Made by a program: the position numbers and the translations under genes. From NCBI GenBank assembly GCA_903904735.1, contig CAIVDM010000143.1, positions 79,272 through 125,220 on the forward strand: 45,949 nt of DNA. Reading direction: 5' to 3'. Source of the DNA: an uncultured delta proteobacterium. Its GTDB lineage: Bacteria; Bdellovibrionota_C; UBA2361; OMII01. Below the pieces are notes generated by a model. It was not told the DNA's origin. It made no database searches and saw only the letters and a list, made by a program, of their open reading frames with translations. Below, in pieces: positions 1 to 9,135 of this stretch (the stretch's first letter is position 1; every line of letters starts with the position of its first letter).

Positions 1-2
1 GC

Positions 3-1829
3 TTCGTCGGAGCGTTCACTGCCACAATCATCGATAATCGAGTTAACCCTTTTCCGCTTCTAATCGCCGCGTATACTATCCGCCGAGTGCCCGCCATGGT
101 TCGTTCTGCCTTCGCCGGCCTCCAGGAAGCGAATGTAGCTCTTGAGGAGGCTTCCTATATGGTGGGAGCATCCCCTTTTAAGACCACGCGACGAGTGATC
201 CTACCACTTGTAAGTCGTCACCTCGTCGTCGGAGCGATGTTAACGTTCGCCTACTCCATGATTGAGGTGAGTGACAGCCTCCTGCTCGCGCTTGAGGCGA
301 AGTTCTATCCTGTTTCTAAGGCGATCTACTCTTTGATGGGTAGACCTGACGGTATTGAAGTGGCTTCCGCCCTAGGTGCCGTGGTGATGTTTATCATGAT
401 TCTTACCTTCTATCTCGCCGAAGTTTTTTCACAACACAGCCTTCGGGCGCGCAGACTCTCGTGCGCGCTGCTTCTCATCGGAGTTTTGGGATTCAGCCCG
501 GCAGCCTCCGCCGAAGATGACGAGGTCGTGGTCGTGACGCCACATTGGGAGGGGATCCGACACGAGTTCAGCGAGGCCTTTAACGAGCAGTGGAAGAGAG
601 AAACGGGGCGCTCAGTCACGTTTCGCTGGCTCGACGTCGGAGGAACCTCGGATATCGTCAAGTACATCAAGAATCAGTTCCTCAATTCCCCTCGAGGCAT
701 CGGCGTTGATCTTTTCTTCGGCGGAGGTGTCGACTCATTCATGGAACTTGAACGCGCTGGCAGCTTAGCTTCAGCAAGCGTCTCGGAGCGTGTTCTCGCG
801 GCGATTCCCGGCACGCTCGCTGGCTCTCCGATTTATTCTCCAAAAAGACTCTGGTTCTCGAACGCCTTTAGCGCGTTCGGGTTGCTTTATAACAAATCGG
901 CCATCAACAAGTTAAATCTCCAAACTCCCCGCACGTGGAGCGATCTGGCGCGACCAGAGTATTTCGATCTTGTCGGAGCCGGCGATCCCAGAAAGAGCGG
1001 CAGTATGCACGCGATGTTTGAGATTATTCTGCAAGGGTACGGCTGGGAGCGCGGTTGGGAGATAATTCAAAGGATTTCCAGAAACGTGCGAAATTATTCC
1101 GGAGGGGCGAGCGTCATTGGAAAAGAGGTCGCCACAGGCGAGATCATCTACGGTATCGCCATCGATACATACGCGGGGGACATTATTCGTCAAGTTGGCG
1201 CTGATCGCTTGGGATTCGCTCTTCCTGAGGATTTCGCCGCCATCAACGGTGATGGTATCGCGTTACTGAAAGGGGCGCCGCACGCGGCCGTCGCGACTCG
1301 ATTCATAGAGTTCCTGCTTTCCGATACAGGACAGCGTCTCTGGTACGGGAAGAGAGGCGTTCCCGGCGGTCCGAAGCGTTACGAACTTGGGAAGCTCTCC
1401 GTTTTGCCCTCCGTCTACGGAACGATTGAGCCTGCGACACTCTTTCAGGGCGATCCTTTCACGCTGACAAACATTCTTCCCTACGACGCGGCCAAAGCGG
1501 CTCGCAGGTGGAATTTAGTGAACGACCTATTCGGCGCGTTCATAATTGATGTTCATGAGCGGCTGGTCCGCACCGATGATCCGGCTATTCTACGGGGCAT
1601 TCCCGTGTCGGAATCGCTAGCTGAGACTTTGTCAGCCGGCGGCTCTTGGGGACGCGACACGTCGGTACGCACAGATCTGATTCGTGCCTGGGGAGATCAA
1701 GCGAGGAAGAGCCTTCCAGTCTCGCCAACCATGAGCGAACGATTTAAGTGGGTTCCAAGCTTGGCGCTGGGGACGTTTCTGCTACTAGCCCTCTTTCGAC
1801 AATTATTCCGGCGTCGCGCAACTTCCTAA
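3..1829 (+). CDS. ABC transporter permease fused to its solute-binding protein (5' partial)
   Basis: The frame is open from the left edge, so the N-terminus is missing; numbering here is from the in-frame GTG at 87. Residues 1-115 are the end of a binding-protein-dependent permease: the EAA loop EEASYMVGASPFKTTRRV (about 20-37) that docks on the ATPase, then membrane segments near 47-67 and 92-114. Residues 118-142 look like a signal peptide or signal anchor (RARR, a hydrophobic run, then AASA before EDD). Residues 143-545 resemble an iron- or phosphonate-type type 2 binding protein: a start VVVVTPHWEG, a motif DLFFGGGVDSF, and a late helix FIEFLLSDTGQRLWYGKRG. A last membrane segment (about 553-571) is followed by an Arg-rich tail. 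Transporters of the Fbp/Pot class usually encode the two parts separately. Substrate is probably ferric iron, phosphonate or polyamine; I cannot choose. Cleavage at ASA-EDD would release an SBP anchored only at its C-terminus. Confidence 0.85.
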   Translation, partial: FVGAFTATIIDNRVNPFPLLIAAYTIRRVPAMVRSAFAGLQEANVALEEASYMVGASPFKTTRRVILPLVSRHLVVGAMLTFAYSMIEVSDSLLLALEAKFYPVSKAIYSLMGRPDGIEVASALGAVVMFIMILTFYLAEVFSQHSLRARRLSCALLLIGVLGFSPAASAEDDEVVVVTPHWEGIRHEFSEAFNEQWKRETGRSVTFRWLDVGGTSDIVKYIKNQFLNSPRGIGVDLFFGGGVDSFMELERAGSLASASVSERVLAAIPGTLAGSPIYSPKRLWFSNAFSAFGLLYNKSAINKLNLQTPRTWSDLARPEYFDLVGAGDPRKSGSMHAMFEIILQGYGWERGWEIIQRISRNVRNYSGGASVIGKEVATGEIIYGIAIDTYAGDIIRQVGADRLGFALPEDFAAINGDGIALLKGAPHAAVATRFIEFLLSDTGQRLWYGKRGVPGGPKRYELGKLSVLPSVYGTIEPATLFQGDPFTLTNILPYDAAKAARRWNLVNDLFGAFIIDVHERLVRTDDPAILRGIPVSESLAETLSAGGSWGRDTSVRTDLIRAWGDQARKSLPVSPTMSERFKWVPSLALGTFLLLALFRQLFRRRATS

Positions 1830-1880
1830 AGATTTGTCCGATTTCTTTTCTGAGTTAAGAACTGAAAAGGAGATCGAACC

Positions 1881-2606
1881 ATGGCTGACATACGGGCTAT
1901 CGCGCAGGCACGACTTCAACACGCTGTTGGGGCGGCAGGAGATCCCATTCTCACCAATCCAAATAGTCCGCACCTACAGGTGCGGTTCGGGCAGCGAACC
2001 TTTGACGCGGAGGGAAGCGAGAGCTTAGGGAGATATTTCAGTCGCTCTATTACCTGGCCGGGCGGCTCTGGAAGCGGGGTCACGATCGGTCGCGGATACG
2101 ACATGGGTCTCCGCGCCCAGCATCAGGTCGCTCGGGAGCTCGGACTCGCCGGTGTGGGACGACAGGACGCCGAGATTCTCTCACGCGGCGGGGGACTTCG
2201 GGGAAACGCCGCGGCGGTGTTTATTCGAAACAACCGCGATATTGCCCCGATTCTCTCCCTGGAGGCGCAGCGGCGCCTCTTTGAGCAGGTCACGACACCC
2301 GAGACGATCAATGACATTAAAAGGATCTTCGCTAAGAGCGATACAGTGGCGACCTACGGAGCGGTGGACTGGGACACGCTTCCTAGCGCCGCACAGGAGA
2401 TCGTCTTTGATCTTCGATATCGAGGTGACTACACCCCCTCAACTCGGAAGCGCATTCAGCCCATCCTCGCTAGTCAGGAGTGGCACAAACTCCCCGAACT
2501 CATGAATGACACAGGATACTGGAGCGGCCTCGGCGTACCACGGGAGCGAATAGCGGAGCGCGCTAGCATCGCCGCTGAACTAGTAGCTGTCACGTCGGAG
2601 ATCTGA
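1881..2606 (+). CDS. pesticin/T4-lysozyme-like muramidase
   Basis: 241 residues, start fixed by a strong Shine-Dalgarno (AAAAGGAG, from 1865) 8 bases before the ATG. The signature is GVTIGRGYDMG (residues 66-76), typical of the pesticin-like lysozyme family, which cuts the MurNAc-GlcNAc bond of peptidoglycan. The Glu-Thr-Asp catalytic set expected from pesticin can be placed: Glu44 in AEGSE, Thr68 and Asp74, with the six-residue Thr-to-Asp spacing of pesticin. The rest (80-241) is helical, as in the T4 lysozyme fold. There is no signal peptide or membrane segment, so export would need a holin, a secretion system or lysis. It lies 51 bases after the fused transporter gene, and no phage genes, holin or immunity gene can be recognised nearby. 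It could be a captured endolysin, a secreted effector or a domestic murein enzyme. Confidence 0.8.
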   Translation: MADIRAIAQARLQHAVGAAGDPILTNPNSPHLQVRFGQRTFDAEGSESLGRYFSRSITWPGGSGSGVTIGRGYDMGLRAQHQVARELGLAGVGRQDAEILSRGGGLRGNAAAVFIRNNRDIAPILSLEAQRRLFEQVTTPETINDIKRIFAKSDTVATYGAVDWDTLPSAAQEIVFDLRYRGDYTPSTRKRIQPILASQEWHKLPELMNDTGYWSGLGVPRERIAERASIAAELVAVTSEI

Positions 2607-2643
2607 CGCTTGATGTCGAGCGTCATAGTCTACAAACCCAAAC

Positions 2644-2880
2644 CTACTCGGACTCGCCGAACGTCTCTTTCAAAAGTCGCGTCAGGTCCTTATGCTTTTT
2701 GATATCTCGCAATCGACTGTTAAACAGAGACCAAAACAGAGGCTGAGGCAGGCGCTCACGATCGCGCGCGAGACGAAGTATGGTCTTCTGAAGGTCCTCC
2801 ACCTCCCGCGCGACAGCTGATCGCTCGGGAGTGGGAACCGGATCGTTATCCTCATCATCTTCAAAGATTCGCGGACTCAT
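2644..2880 (-). CDS. small hypothetical protein, charged and helical
   Basis: 78 residues; I do not recognise a family. The N-terminus is acidic (FEDDEDNDPVP), followed by a helical region with regular leucines and many Arg/Lys residues (about 20-72), which suggests a small coiled-coil or nucleic-acid-binding protein. A GAGG lies 4-7 bases before the ATG. The gene is convergent with the lysozyme gene, with 37 bases between the stop codons. It lies downstream of the secreted Cys-rich gene in the opposite direction of reading order, so it may be transcribed alone. Reality of the gene is likely but not certain. Confidence 0.5.
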   Translation of the reverse strand: MSPRIFEDDEDNDPVPTPERSAVAREVEDLQKTILRLARDRERLPQPLFWSLFNSRLRDIKKHKDLTRLLKETFGESE

Positions 2881-2971
2881 AGCCTCATCATAGCCCTGAT
2901 GAAGTAGGTAGGCGAGCGGAATTATAACCCCGCTGCCTTCATAGAGTTCAGTTCATTCTGGCGAACCGTCT

Positions 2972-3673
2972 TTAGAAATTGGGGTTAATTACTTTCTGTT
3001 CCCCGACCGCGCAGGAGGCCCCACCCCGCGAGAGAGCCGCGCTTTGTGTCGCCGCAGCTCGTGAGATCGCCGACTGAGCGAGTATCGCCTCATACACGAG
3101 CTGCTCGCGCCTTCTCTCAGTTTCCACCTGAGGTCGGTATTTGGAGAACACCTCCCGACAACCTAGTTCTGGTGTGGAGCTCTGGACTCGAGTCGGATTA
3201 CCGAGCGTATTAGGGGTAAAGGTCACCGACTTTCCGTCGCAGTCTTTACACGACACTGGAGTGGGCCCTTGCCCACACTTCGAAGCATAATCAGTCTGAG
3301 TTGTGCACTTTAGATCCCAGCCAGTGTCGCCACAGACATAATATGACACCCGATAACTCTCACTGGTGTAGGGAATTCGGTCTGTGGTCCGTACGCCGTT
3401 AGCGCACGTATCGGTAACGCAAAATCGAATGGACGATGTCGTGTATTCGATAGAAGAGATGAGCCTGCCTCGAGAGGTGGGGTCACATGGCTTATCGGGT
3501 GGGGCTGAGGTCGCGAGGTCGTATCCCGCACTACATACCTTATTCGAATCGATAACTCGGCATTTCATCGACACACCGAACGGGGCGGATTCAAAAACCT
3601 CCACCTGCGCCAAACTCGGACTCACGTTAAGCGTAAGTACCAGGAATAAGAAAGAGATACAGATTCTTCTCAT
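2972..3673 (-). CDS. secreted cysteine-rich protein of unknown function
   Basis: 233 residues from the ATG at 3673, which is preceded by GAGG at a 6-base spacing; a longer TTG reading at 3718 has no such site. Residues 1-22 form a clear signal peptide (MRRICISFLFLVLTLNVSPS, then LAQ), so the mature protein is periplasmic or outside the cell. The mature part holds about a dozen cysteines, spread over residues 38-175, including CKDCDGK, which suggests a disulfide-stabilised fold. The last 60 residues are helical and Ala/Ser-rich (QLVYEAILAQSAISRAAATQ) and end in a further Cys. No family was recognised. It is a single gene, with 350 bases of non-coding sequence on its promoter side. Confidence 0.7.
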   Translation of the reverse strand: MRRICISFLFLVLTLNVSPSLAQVEVFESAPFGVSMKCRVIDSNKVCSAGYDLATSAPPDKPCDPTSRGRLISSIEYTTSSIRFCVTDTCANGVRTTDRIPYTSESYRVSYYVCGDTGWDLKCTTQTDYASKCGQGPTPVSCKDCDGKSVTFTPNTLGNPTRVQSSTPELGCREVFSKYRPQVETERRREQLVYEAILAQSAISRAAATQSAALSRGGASCAVGEQKVINPNF

Positions 3674-4023
3674 AACAACCTCGTAAATGCCCTTTTTAAG
3701 GTCGGCACCTACCTCCAAAAACTTTAGGCATTTCTTAAAAAATGTAACTACTCAGCATATTCTCCTCGTACACGTTAGCCCCTATGCAGGGGTGGCATTG
3801 CGGAGCAATGCGGGGTGGAAAAACCTACCCATTCACCGAAAATCTGCATCCCCGATTAGGGGATGACAGGAAAGGAAGTGCCCTAAAAAACAGCTATTTC
3901 GGCAGCGCTATGCGCACACGACTTTAAGAACATGGTGAATAGTAACGAAAAAAGGAGGGAGGCTATATCCCACGATCTCGGGGATTAAAGGCCACAGAAC
4001 TACAGGCACGTAGCTGAGGTTTT
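3674..4023. other. intergenic stretch with two perfect hairpins
   Basis: 350 bases without a credible gene. Two short inverted repeats stand out: GCATTGC-GGA-GCAATGC (3795-3811) and CATCCCC-GATTA-GGGGATG (3847-3865). Neither is followed by a T-run on either strand, so they are not simple intrinsic terminators. They lie between the 3' end of the lytic transglycosylase gene and the 5' end of the secreted protein gene, both on the minus strand, so they may act as a processing or leader structure for the latter. Confidence 0.4.
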
Positions 4024-5106
4024 TTAAATGACTCCCGACTTCCATCGTCGATAATCGTTGAGAATGCGGACCGCGTACCGCAGACACTCGCCAGGTATGC
4101 GCCGTTTTCCACCCGACGCCATCTGGACATGACCGGGTCCCCAATTGTAGGCAACGAGGGTAAAGACTCGGTCTCCGTTGTATTCACTCTCAAGCTGCTT
4201 TAGGTAGGTAATTCCTAAACGAAGATTGTGCCGTGTGTCAGTGAGCTTTAGGCGGGGAAGGCTTTCACGATTCGCCAACCATGCCCCCGTCGCTGGCATG
4301 ATCTGCATGAGTCCTTGCGCGCCCTTGTGTGACCGCGCGACCGGGTTAAAAAGACTCTCGGTTTTTATAACCGCCGCGACAAATAACGGGTCGTAATTCT
4401 GCGCTAACGCCTCTCGCACGATAGCATCCGCGAGGATCTTGGAATTTCTATTTTTGGGGGCGTGCTTCTTAATAATCGAAAGGACTCGGGAAGTCATATG
4501 AGAACCTGATGGTGGAGTCGCGGTCGCGGAGTTCACATATCGAGTCGGCACTATCTCCGCCGGAGCTATCAAGCCGGAGGGATTAATGCCATAGGTGGCA
4601 GAAAGCGGTTGCGCGGTGCTGAAGCTCGCAAGTCGCTCGCGGTAACGAACCTTCATGGGGTTAACCGTGGGAACCTCTAAAGAATGACTAACCGTATTCA
4701 AGCTTTTAAAGGGCAATTCGTCGCTTGTGACTTTCGAACGTGGACTCTCCCGAACTGCGAGCATCCTCAACTGTCGAACTGATATATCGGATCGCGCTTC
4801 TTCGCCGGCTCCAGCGCTCTGAATCACCAACAGAGGTGGTGGCGACTGGACCCCTGCCTCGTGTAACACGCCAGAGCCTAGCAATCCGCCAATCCCGAGA
4901 GATAAAAAACAAAACCCCACCACGGGAACCTTCACACTCCGACGTCTTGTACCGTGGACCTGCGAATGGAGCATTACGTCGTCGTGAGGCAGTTCAGGCC
5001 GAGCCGCAGCCGCACTAGCCCGGATTATTCGACCAGCGGGAGCATGACGACTCGTTCGCTCGGAACTGTAGGAAGTTGGAAGAATGTGAGCGGCGTTCGT
5101 AGTCAT
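4024..5106 (-). CDS. membrane-anchored lytic transglycosylase (SLT/MltC type)
   Basis: 360 residues. The C-terminal 130 residues are an SLT domain: the catalytic Glu250 in KTESLFNP, GAQGLMQIMPAT (262-273) and AYNWGPG (319-325), the standard motifs of family 1 transglycosylases that cleave peptidoglycan to 1,6-anhydro products. The N-terminus is cytoplasmic-looking (1-57, Arg-rich end), followed by one membrane segment at about 58-80. A long Pro/Ser-rich linker (85-205) would reach through the periplasm to the wall. The start at 5106 fits a promoter about 37-65 bases upstream (TTTACC, 17 bases, TAGTAT), but there is no clear ribosome site. It follows the SNF2 gene by 87 bases. No LysM or other wall-binding domain is visible. 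Confidence 0.88.
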   Translation of the reverse strand: MTTNAAHILPTSYSSERTSRHAPAGRIIRASAAAARPELPHDDVMLHSQVHGTRRRSVKVPVVGFCFLSLGIGGLLGSGVLHEAGVQSPPPLLVIQSAGAGEEARSDISVRQLRMLAVRESPRSKVTSDELPFKSLNTVSHSLEVPTVNPMKVRYRERLASFSTAQPLSATYGINPSGLIAPAEIVPTRYVNSATATPPSGSHMTSRVLSIIKKHAPKNRNSKILADAIVREALAQNYDPLFVAAVIKTESLFNPVARSHKGAQGLMQIMPATGAWLANRESLPRLKLTDTRHNLRLGITYLKQLESEYNGDRVFTLVAYNWGPGHVQMASGGKRRIPGECLRYAVRILNDYRRWKSGVI

Positions 5107-5142
5107 ACAGCAGGAATGGGTTTATGTTCCAACCCCTTATCG

Positions 5143-5171
5143 ATACTAGCCGTAGAAGTGCTTCAGGTAAA
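5143..5171 (-). promoter_or_regulatory. sigma70-type promoter for the lytic transglycosylase
   Basis: On the minus strand, TTTACC (5171-5166) and TAGTAT (5148-5143) are separated by exactly 17 bases. Transcription would begin near 5136, about 30 bases before the ATG at 5106. The same -10 sequence, TAGTAT, is used in the predicted sdh promoter. Confidence 0.5.
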
Positions 5172-5193
5172 AGCTTAGGCTAACCAGCTGTAA

Positions 5194-8115
5194 TTACGAG
5201 ATTAACAGGGCCAGCAGCTCATCACGACTAAGCCCTGCCCCCGTCTGAGCCTCTAACGTATTGGCCAATAGCGCTCGCTTATGGCGCTGAAGGTTCAGGA
5301 TTCGCTCCTCAATCGTGTCACGAGTCACAAGTCGGTGAACGAGGACCGGGTTCTCTTGTCCGATCCGATAGGCACGGTCAGCCGCCTGGTCCTCGACGGC
5401 GGGGTTCCACCACGGATCTACAATGAAGACATGATCCGCCGCGGTGAGGGTGAGCCCTACTCCACCGGCCTTGAGCGAGAGAAGCATGACTTCAGGACCA
5501 TCAGTCGCCTGAAAACGCTCAACGAGAGACCCTCTGTCCGCCGTCGAGCCATCAATTCGGCAGAATGAGATCGAAGCCGCCTCTAAATGCGGCTCAATCA
5601 GGTCGAGCATAGAAGTCCACTGCGAAAAGACCAGAGAACGGTGACCTTGAGCCCTAGAACGGGCGAGTGTATCCATCAACAAGTCAACTTTACTCGACGA
5701 CGCGGAGGAGTGACCTGGCAACAAACCCGGATGACAGCATGCTTGTCGTAATCTCAAGAGCATCTCAAGAACAGAGAACACTCCCTCACCGATCTCTAAA
5801 CGCTCCAGCACTTCGTGACGCGCCGCTCCCAGAATCGATTCATACAGCACACGCTCCTCATCGGAGAGATCACACTGAAGCTCGACCTCGGTCTTTGGTG
5901 GCAGCTCCTTCGCCACTTGCTGTTTCATGCGTCGAAGAATGAATGGCGTTACCCGCTCCTTCAGCCTGCGTGCCATCTCCACATCCCCGCCCTGAATCGC
6001 TCGAGAATATCGGTTCTGAAAAGCGTCATAGCTTTCGAGAAGCCCAGGGTTGAGAAAGTGAAACTGGCTCCAGAGATCGTCGAGCGAGTTTTCGACGGGC
6101 GTACCACTAAGACTAATTCGGCTCCCGCCTCTTAATCGGTACGCGGCCTGCGCCACCTGGCTTCCCGGATTTCGGATCGTCTGTGCCTCATCAAGCACCA
6201 CTGTCGTCCACTCTCGTCCACACAGAATCTCTTGATCAATTCGCAAGAGAGCATACGACGTAAGCACTATATCACTATCCTCTGACAGCTGGCGTTGTGG
6301 TCCGTGATAGACCGAAACACGCAAGCTTGGTCTAAACCTCGCTATCTGTTCCTGCCAGCTTGAAAGCACGGAGGTAGGGCAAACGATAAGCGCGCCCGAC
6401 TGAATCACGCACAGTGTCTGCAACGTCTTGCCTAACCCCATGTCATCGGCGAGAAGCGCGCCGATATCATTCTCACGCAGTAAGCCCAACCAGTTAACTC
6501 CATGGCGTTGGTAGTCACGCAGCTCAACGGTCAGATCGGGGGGCGTCGGATAGTTGGGAATGGAGTCGACGTGCCGCAGATACCGCCGCAATGAATCGAA
6601 GTAATCCGGACAGGCTATGTCGAGGGAATCGCATAGCTCCACAACATCCGAGAGCGCCCGAGGGCGTATTGTCTCACCTTCAGCTTTCGCCGCTAAGAGA
6701 CGCGCTAACGCGTCCCCATGAGACGACAGCCACTCGTGTGGTATTGTGCCCCACCCTCCCCCTGCTAAGGGAACGAAAGACTCTCCACGACGCCACGCCT
6801 CGAGTACCCGCTCCGCGTCGGCTTCCCCCTTCGACGAGGTCTCAAAACCGATATCGATTCCCTCTCGAGAACCTAGCGCCTTGGGAAGGAGTGTCTCCGT
6901 TGGCGTAAAAGCCGACCTTCCAGAACCTTCCGTGCTCCACCCAGTAAGGCGTCTTGTGAAATGAACAGCCAACTCGCCCCGAAAGACCGAAGCTTCCCCA
7001 ACCTTAAGTGAAAGTTTCATCGCGACCTCACGAGCGAGGCGGCCTTCTTCTAGCGTGTCGCGAATCGGCACCTCGCGAGCGTCGACTAGCTGAAGTTGCC
7101 CTTCTCGCACGCGAGCGATAATCGGCTCTCCGTATACGAGATGTGGAACTACCGTGAGCAACATTCCGGACGGATCGGCTATTGTCTCGACGACAACTCG
7201 TGGCGCGATTCGACGAGTTCGAGGCAACGACGCGCTTCGCACCACGACTCGGACCTTTGTCTGTAGGGCGGGAATAACACGAGTCGCGAGATCCAGCTCG
7301 CGAGAGCCTGGAAAGAACGTACCCTCCCCCCGCAAGAGCTCGATGTCATCGACTGACAACGCTGAATCCTCTACCGCATACAACTGCCCCGCTCTTATCG
7401 CGGCGCTGTTATCATAGATTCTCTCTATGAGGGGATCCTCAACTCGACGCAGGCGAAACCCAGTTATCTCGCCCACCGAGGCATCTACCACCTCGACATC
7501 AATCGCGAGTGATTCATTCGCCACGTTGCGTCGCGCCCCGTCAATCTCAACGTGCCGCACCCGAGAGAGCGCTGGGATCAACCTGCGCATCGTCTTGGGC
7601 TCAAGAACCCCGAAATAGCGTCCAGCTAAGGCGTGATCAATTCGCTCTTCCGCCTCGGTAAGAGAGACCGCGCGGTTGTTCTTGCTAGCGTCGATTATCG
7701 CCTGACTCAGGGATGTCCGAACCGGAGTCGTCTCGTCCCCCACGACAAAAACCCTTTCAAACGACAGCACTGCGCCACTCGTCGTAAATGAGTGTATGAC
7801 AATCGCCGGCGTTAACGATCCCGTTTTGACTAAGCCGGAGTGCTCGCGCCCCTGCCGCACAGCAAGGATTGTACCGATTGTATGGGCGCAGGGATCGTCG
7901 TCGCCTCCACAATCGCACTGCCACAGCTCGTTCGCCTCAGAAAGGACAACCCTGCACACCCTGTCTCTCGGGCCACGAACGACACGCCAAGCACGCTCGT
8001 CACTATCGAGCGCCTCGTCAGGATAAAACTCGGCATTGCGCGCCAACTCCACGCCGGCGGACCAAATCTGCGGCGACGCAAGATCGCGAACGAGCTTGAA
8101 CAGCCTCTCCATCAT
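5194..8115 (-). CDS. SWIM zinc-finger SNF2-family DEAD-like helicase/translocase
   Basis: 973 residues. An N-terminal SWIM finger (Cys67-X-Cys69-X6-Cys76-X-His78) is followed by a long middle region. The SNF2 motor has Walker A in DDMGLGKT (about residue 558), Walker B-type DEAQ (about 641), motif III SGTP, the C-terminal lobe from about 825 (VFSQWTSMLDLIEPHL), and the typical DPWWNP and DRAYRIGQ near 905-920. Such bacterial SWIM-SNF2 proteins are predicted ATP-driven double-stranded DNA translocases; the usual biological role is poorly defined (transcription recycling or repair). The ATGATG start overlaps the dusC stop as ATGA, so translation is coupled to dusC. Sequence identifies the motor with confidence, but not its substrate. 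Confidence 0.93.
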   Translation of the reverse strand: MMERLFKLVRDLASPQIWSAGVELARNAEFYPDEALDSDERAWRVVRGPRDRVCRVVLSEANELWQCDCGGDDDPCAHTIGTILAVRQGREHSGLVKTGSLTPAIVIHSFTTSGAVLSFERVFVVGDETTPVRTSLSQAIIDASKNNRAVSLTEAEERIDHALAGRYFGVLEPKTMRRLIPALSRVRHVEIDGARRNVANESLAIDVEVVDASVGEITGFRLRRVEDPLIERIYDNSAAIRAGQLYAVEDSALSVDDIELLRGEGTFFPGSRELDLATRVIPALQTKVRVVVRSASLPRTRRIAPRVVVETIADPSGMLLTVVPHLVYGEPIIARVREGQLQLVDAREVPIRDTLEEGRLAREVAMKLSLKVGEASVFRGELAVHFTRRLTGWSTEGSGRSAFTPTETLLPKALGSREGIDIGFETSSKGEADAERVLEAWRRGESFVPLAGGGWGTIPHEWLSSHGDALARLLAAKAEGETIRPRALSDVVELCDSLDIACPDYFDSLRRYLRHVDSIPNYPTPPDLTVELRDYQRHGVNWLGLLRENDIGALLADDMGLGKTLQTLCVIQSGALIVCPTSVLSSWQEQIARFRPSLRVSVYHGPQRQLSEDSDIVLTSYALLRIDQEILCGREWTTVVLDEAQTIRNPGSQVAQAAYRLRGGSRISLSGTPVENSLDDLWSQFHFLNPGLLESYDAFQNRYSRAIQGGDVEMARRLKERVTPFILRRMKQQVAKELPPKTEVELQCDLSDEERVLYESILGAARHEVLERLEIGEGVFSVLEMLLRLRQACCHPGLLPGHSSASSSKVDLLMDTLARSRAQGHRSLVFSQWTSMLDLIEPHLEAASISFCRIDGSTADRGSLVERFQATDGPEVMLLSLKAGGVGLTLTAADHVFIVDPWWNPAVEDQAADRAYRIGQENPVLVHRLVTRDTIEERILNLQRHKRALLANTLEAQTGAGLSRDELLALLIS

Positions 8116-9125
8116 GCCGCCAGCTTCGCCGAGTCGAGACCATACCGCGCGCCTAGCTCCGTGAGAGACCTAGTCAAATCAGCTGTGTCTTTCGTTCTCT
8201 TTACGGAATCAAACCATTCAATCGTCTTGCGATGACTGGCGTAATTGAGCCACTGCTTTACGCGCGCCACTGTGCGCCTGTCCGCTTCCGCCGCGGTTCG
8301 TGACATCTGAATTAGCTCGAGAATGAGATTTCGCCAACGACTGAAGTCTCGACTCGACTCACTCGCGTCAGCGCTTACGGGAATCCCTAAGAATGTCGCG
8401 CATTCAGCCACAAGCGCCGGATCGGCGAGAGCCCCCCTTCCTAGCATGAAATGCTCACACCCCGTCATCTCTTGGCAGCGCTTAAGATCATCGACTGTCC
8501 AAATCTCACCGTTCGCGACGACCGGAATATCAAGACTGCGCGCTACTTCCCCAATCGGCCCCCAATACGCCGGAGGCGTGTAGCCCTGCATCTTCGTTCT
8601 CCCATGGATCGTGATCCAGGAGGCGCCACCGCGCGCGACGCTTTCAGCGTTTCTGTGAATATCAGTCGGATCCTCCCAACCCAGACGTAACTTCGCGGAG
8701 ACAGGAATCTCTTTGGGCACAGCCGCGCGAACTTTAGAAACGATCTCCTCTAACCGGCTCGGAAACTTGAGCAGCGTGGCCCCGCCGTCATGACGATTCA
8801 CTGTCGGCGCTGGGCATCCAAAATTGATATCTACCACTTTCGCCCCAAGCGACGCCGCGCGACTCGCTGACTCCGCCATCAGGTTCGCGTCTCCCCCTAG
8901 TAGCTGCACACCTACCGGTACTGTCGATTTTGTACAACAAATCGCTCCAAGCTCTGGAACAGATCGCAAGAACACATGCGAGGGCGGTGTCAGATTCGAC
9001 ACTCGAAGAAACTCGGTGACCGTGTAGGTAAACGGCATACGACGCGTTAACAGCTCTCGCATGAGCGAGTCCGTGACACCATCCATCGGCGCGAGAACTA
9101 ATGCTGGTAGACCTCTCGCGATCAA
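8112..9125 (-). CDS. dusC: tRNA-dihydrouridine(16) synthase DusC-like
   Basis: 337 residues, FMN-dependent reduction of a uridine in the tRNA D-loop. Diagnostic sequences are LAPMDGVTDSLMRELLT (11-27), TEFLRVSN, GVQLLGG, NFGCPAPTVNRHDGGA with the catalytic Cys104, the FMN-phosphate region VANGEIW and MLGRGALADP. The motifs TEF-RV, PEL, and GATLLK resemble E. coli DusC much more than DusA or DusB. The start is TTG at 9125, chosen because GGGAGG lies 6 bases before it and the domain begins at once. It sits 10 bases after the lipoprotein gene and overlaps the SNF2 gene by 4 bases, so the three form one operon. An assignment to U16 rests on DusC resemblance only. Confidence 0.9.
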   Translation of the reverse strand: MIARGLPALVLAPMDGVTDSLMRELLTRRMPFTYTVTEFLRVSNLTPPSHVFLRSVPELGAICCTKSTVPVGVQLLGGDANLMAESASRAASLGAKVVDINFGCPAPTVNRHDGGATLLKFPSRLEEIVSKVRAAVPKEIPVSAKLRLGWEDPTDIHRNAESVARGGASWITIHGRTKMQGYTPPAYWGPIGEVARSLDIPVVANGEIWTVDDLKRCQEMTGCEHFMLGRGALADPALVAECATFLGIPVSADASESSRDFSRWRNLILELIQMSRTAAEADRRTVARVKQWLNYASHRKTIEWFDSVKRTKDTADLTRSLTELGARYGLDSAKLAA

Positions 9126-9135
9126 GACAGCCTCC

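Noticed and set aside
1834..2028. 64-codon reading at the start of the lysozyme gene
   Set aside because: It overlaps the lysozyme gene in another frame; the strong ribosome site belongs to the ATG at 1881.
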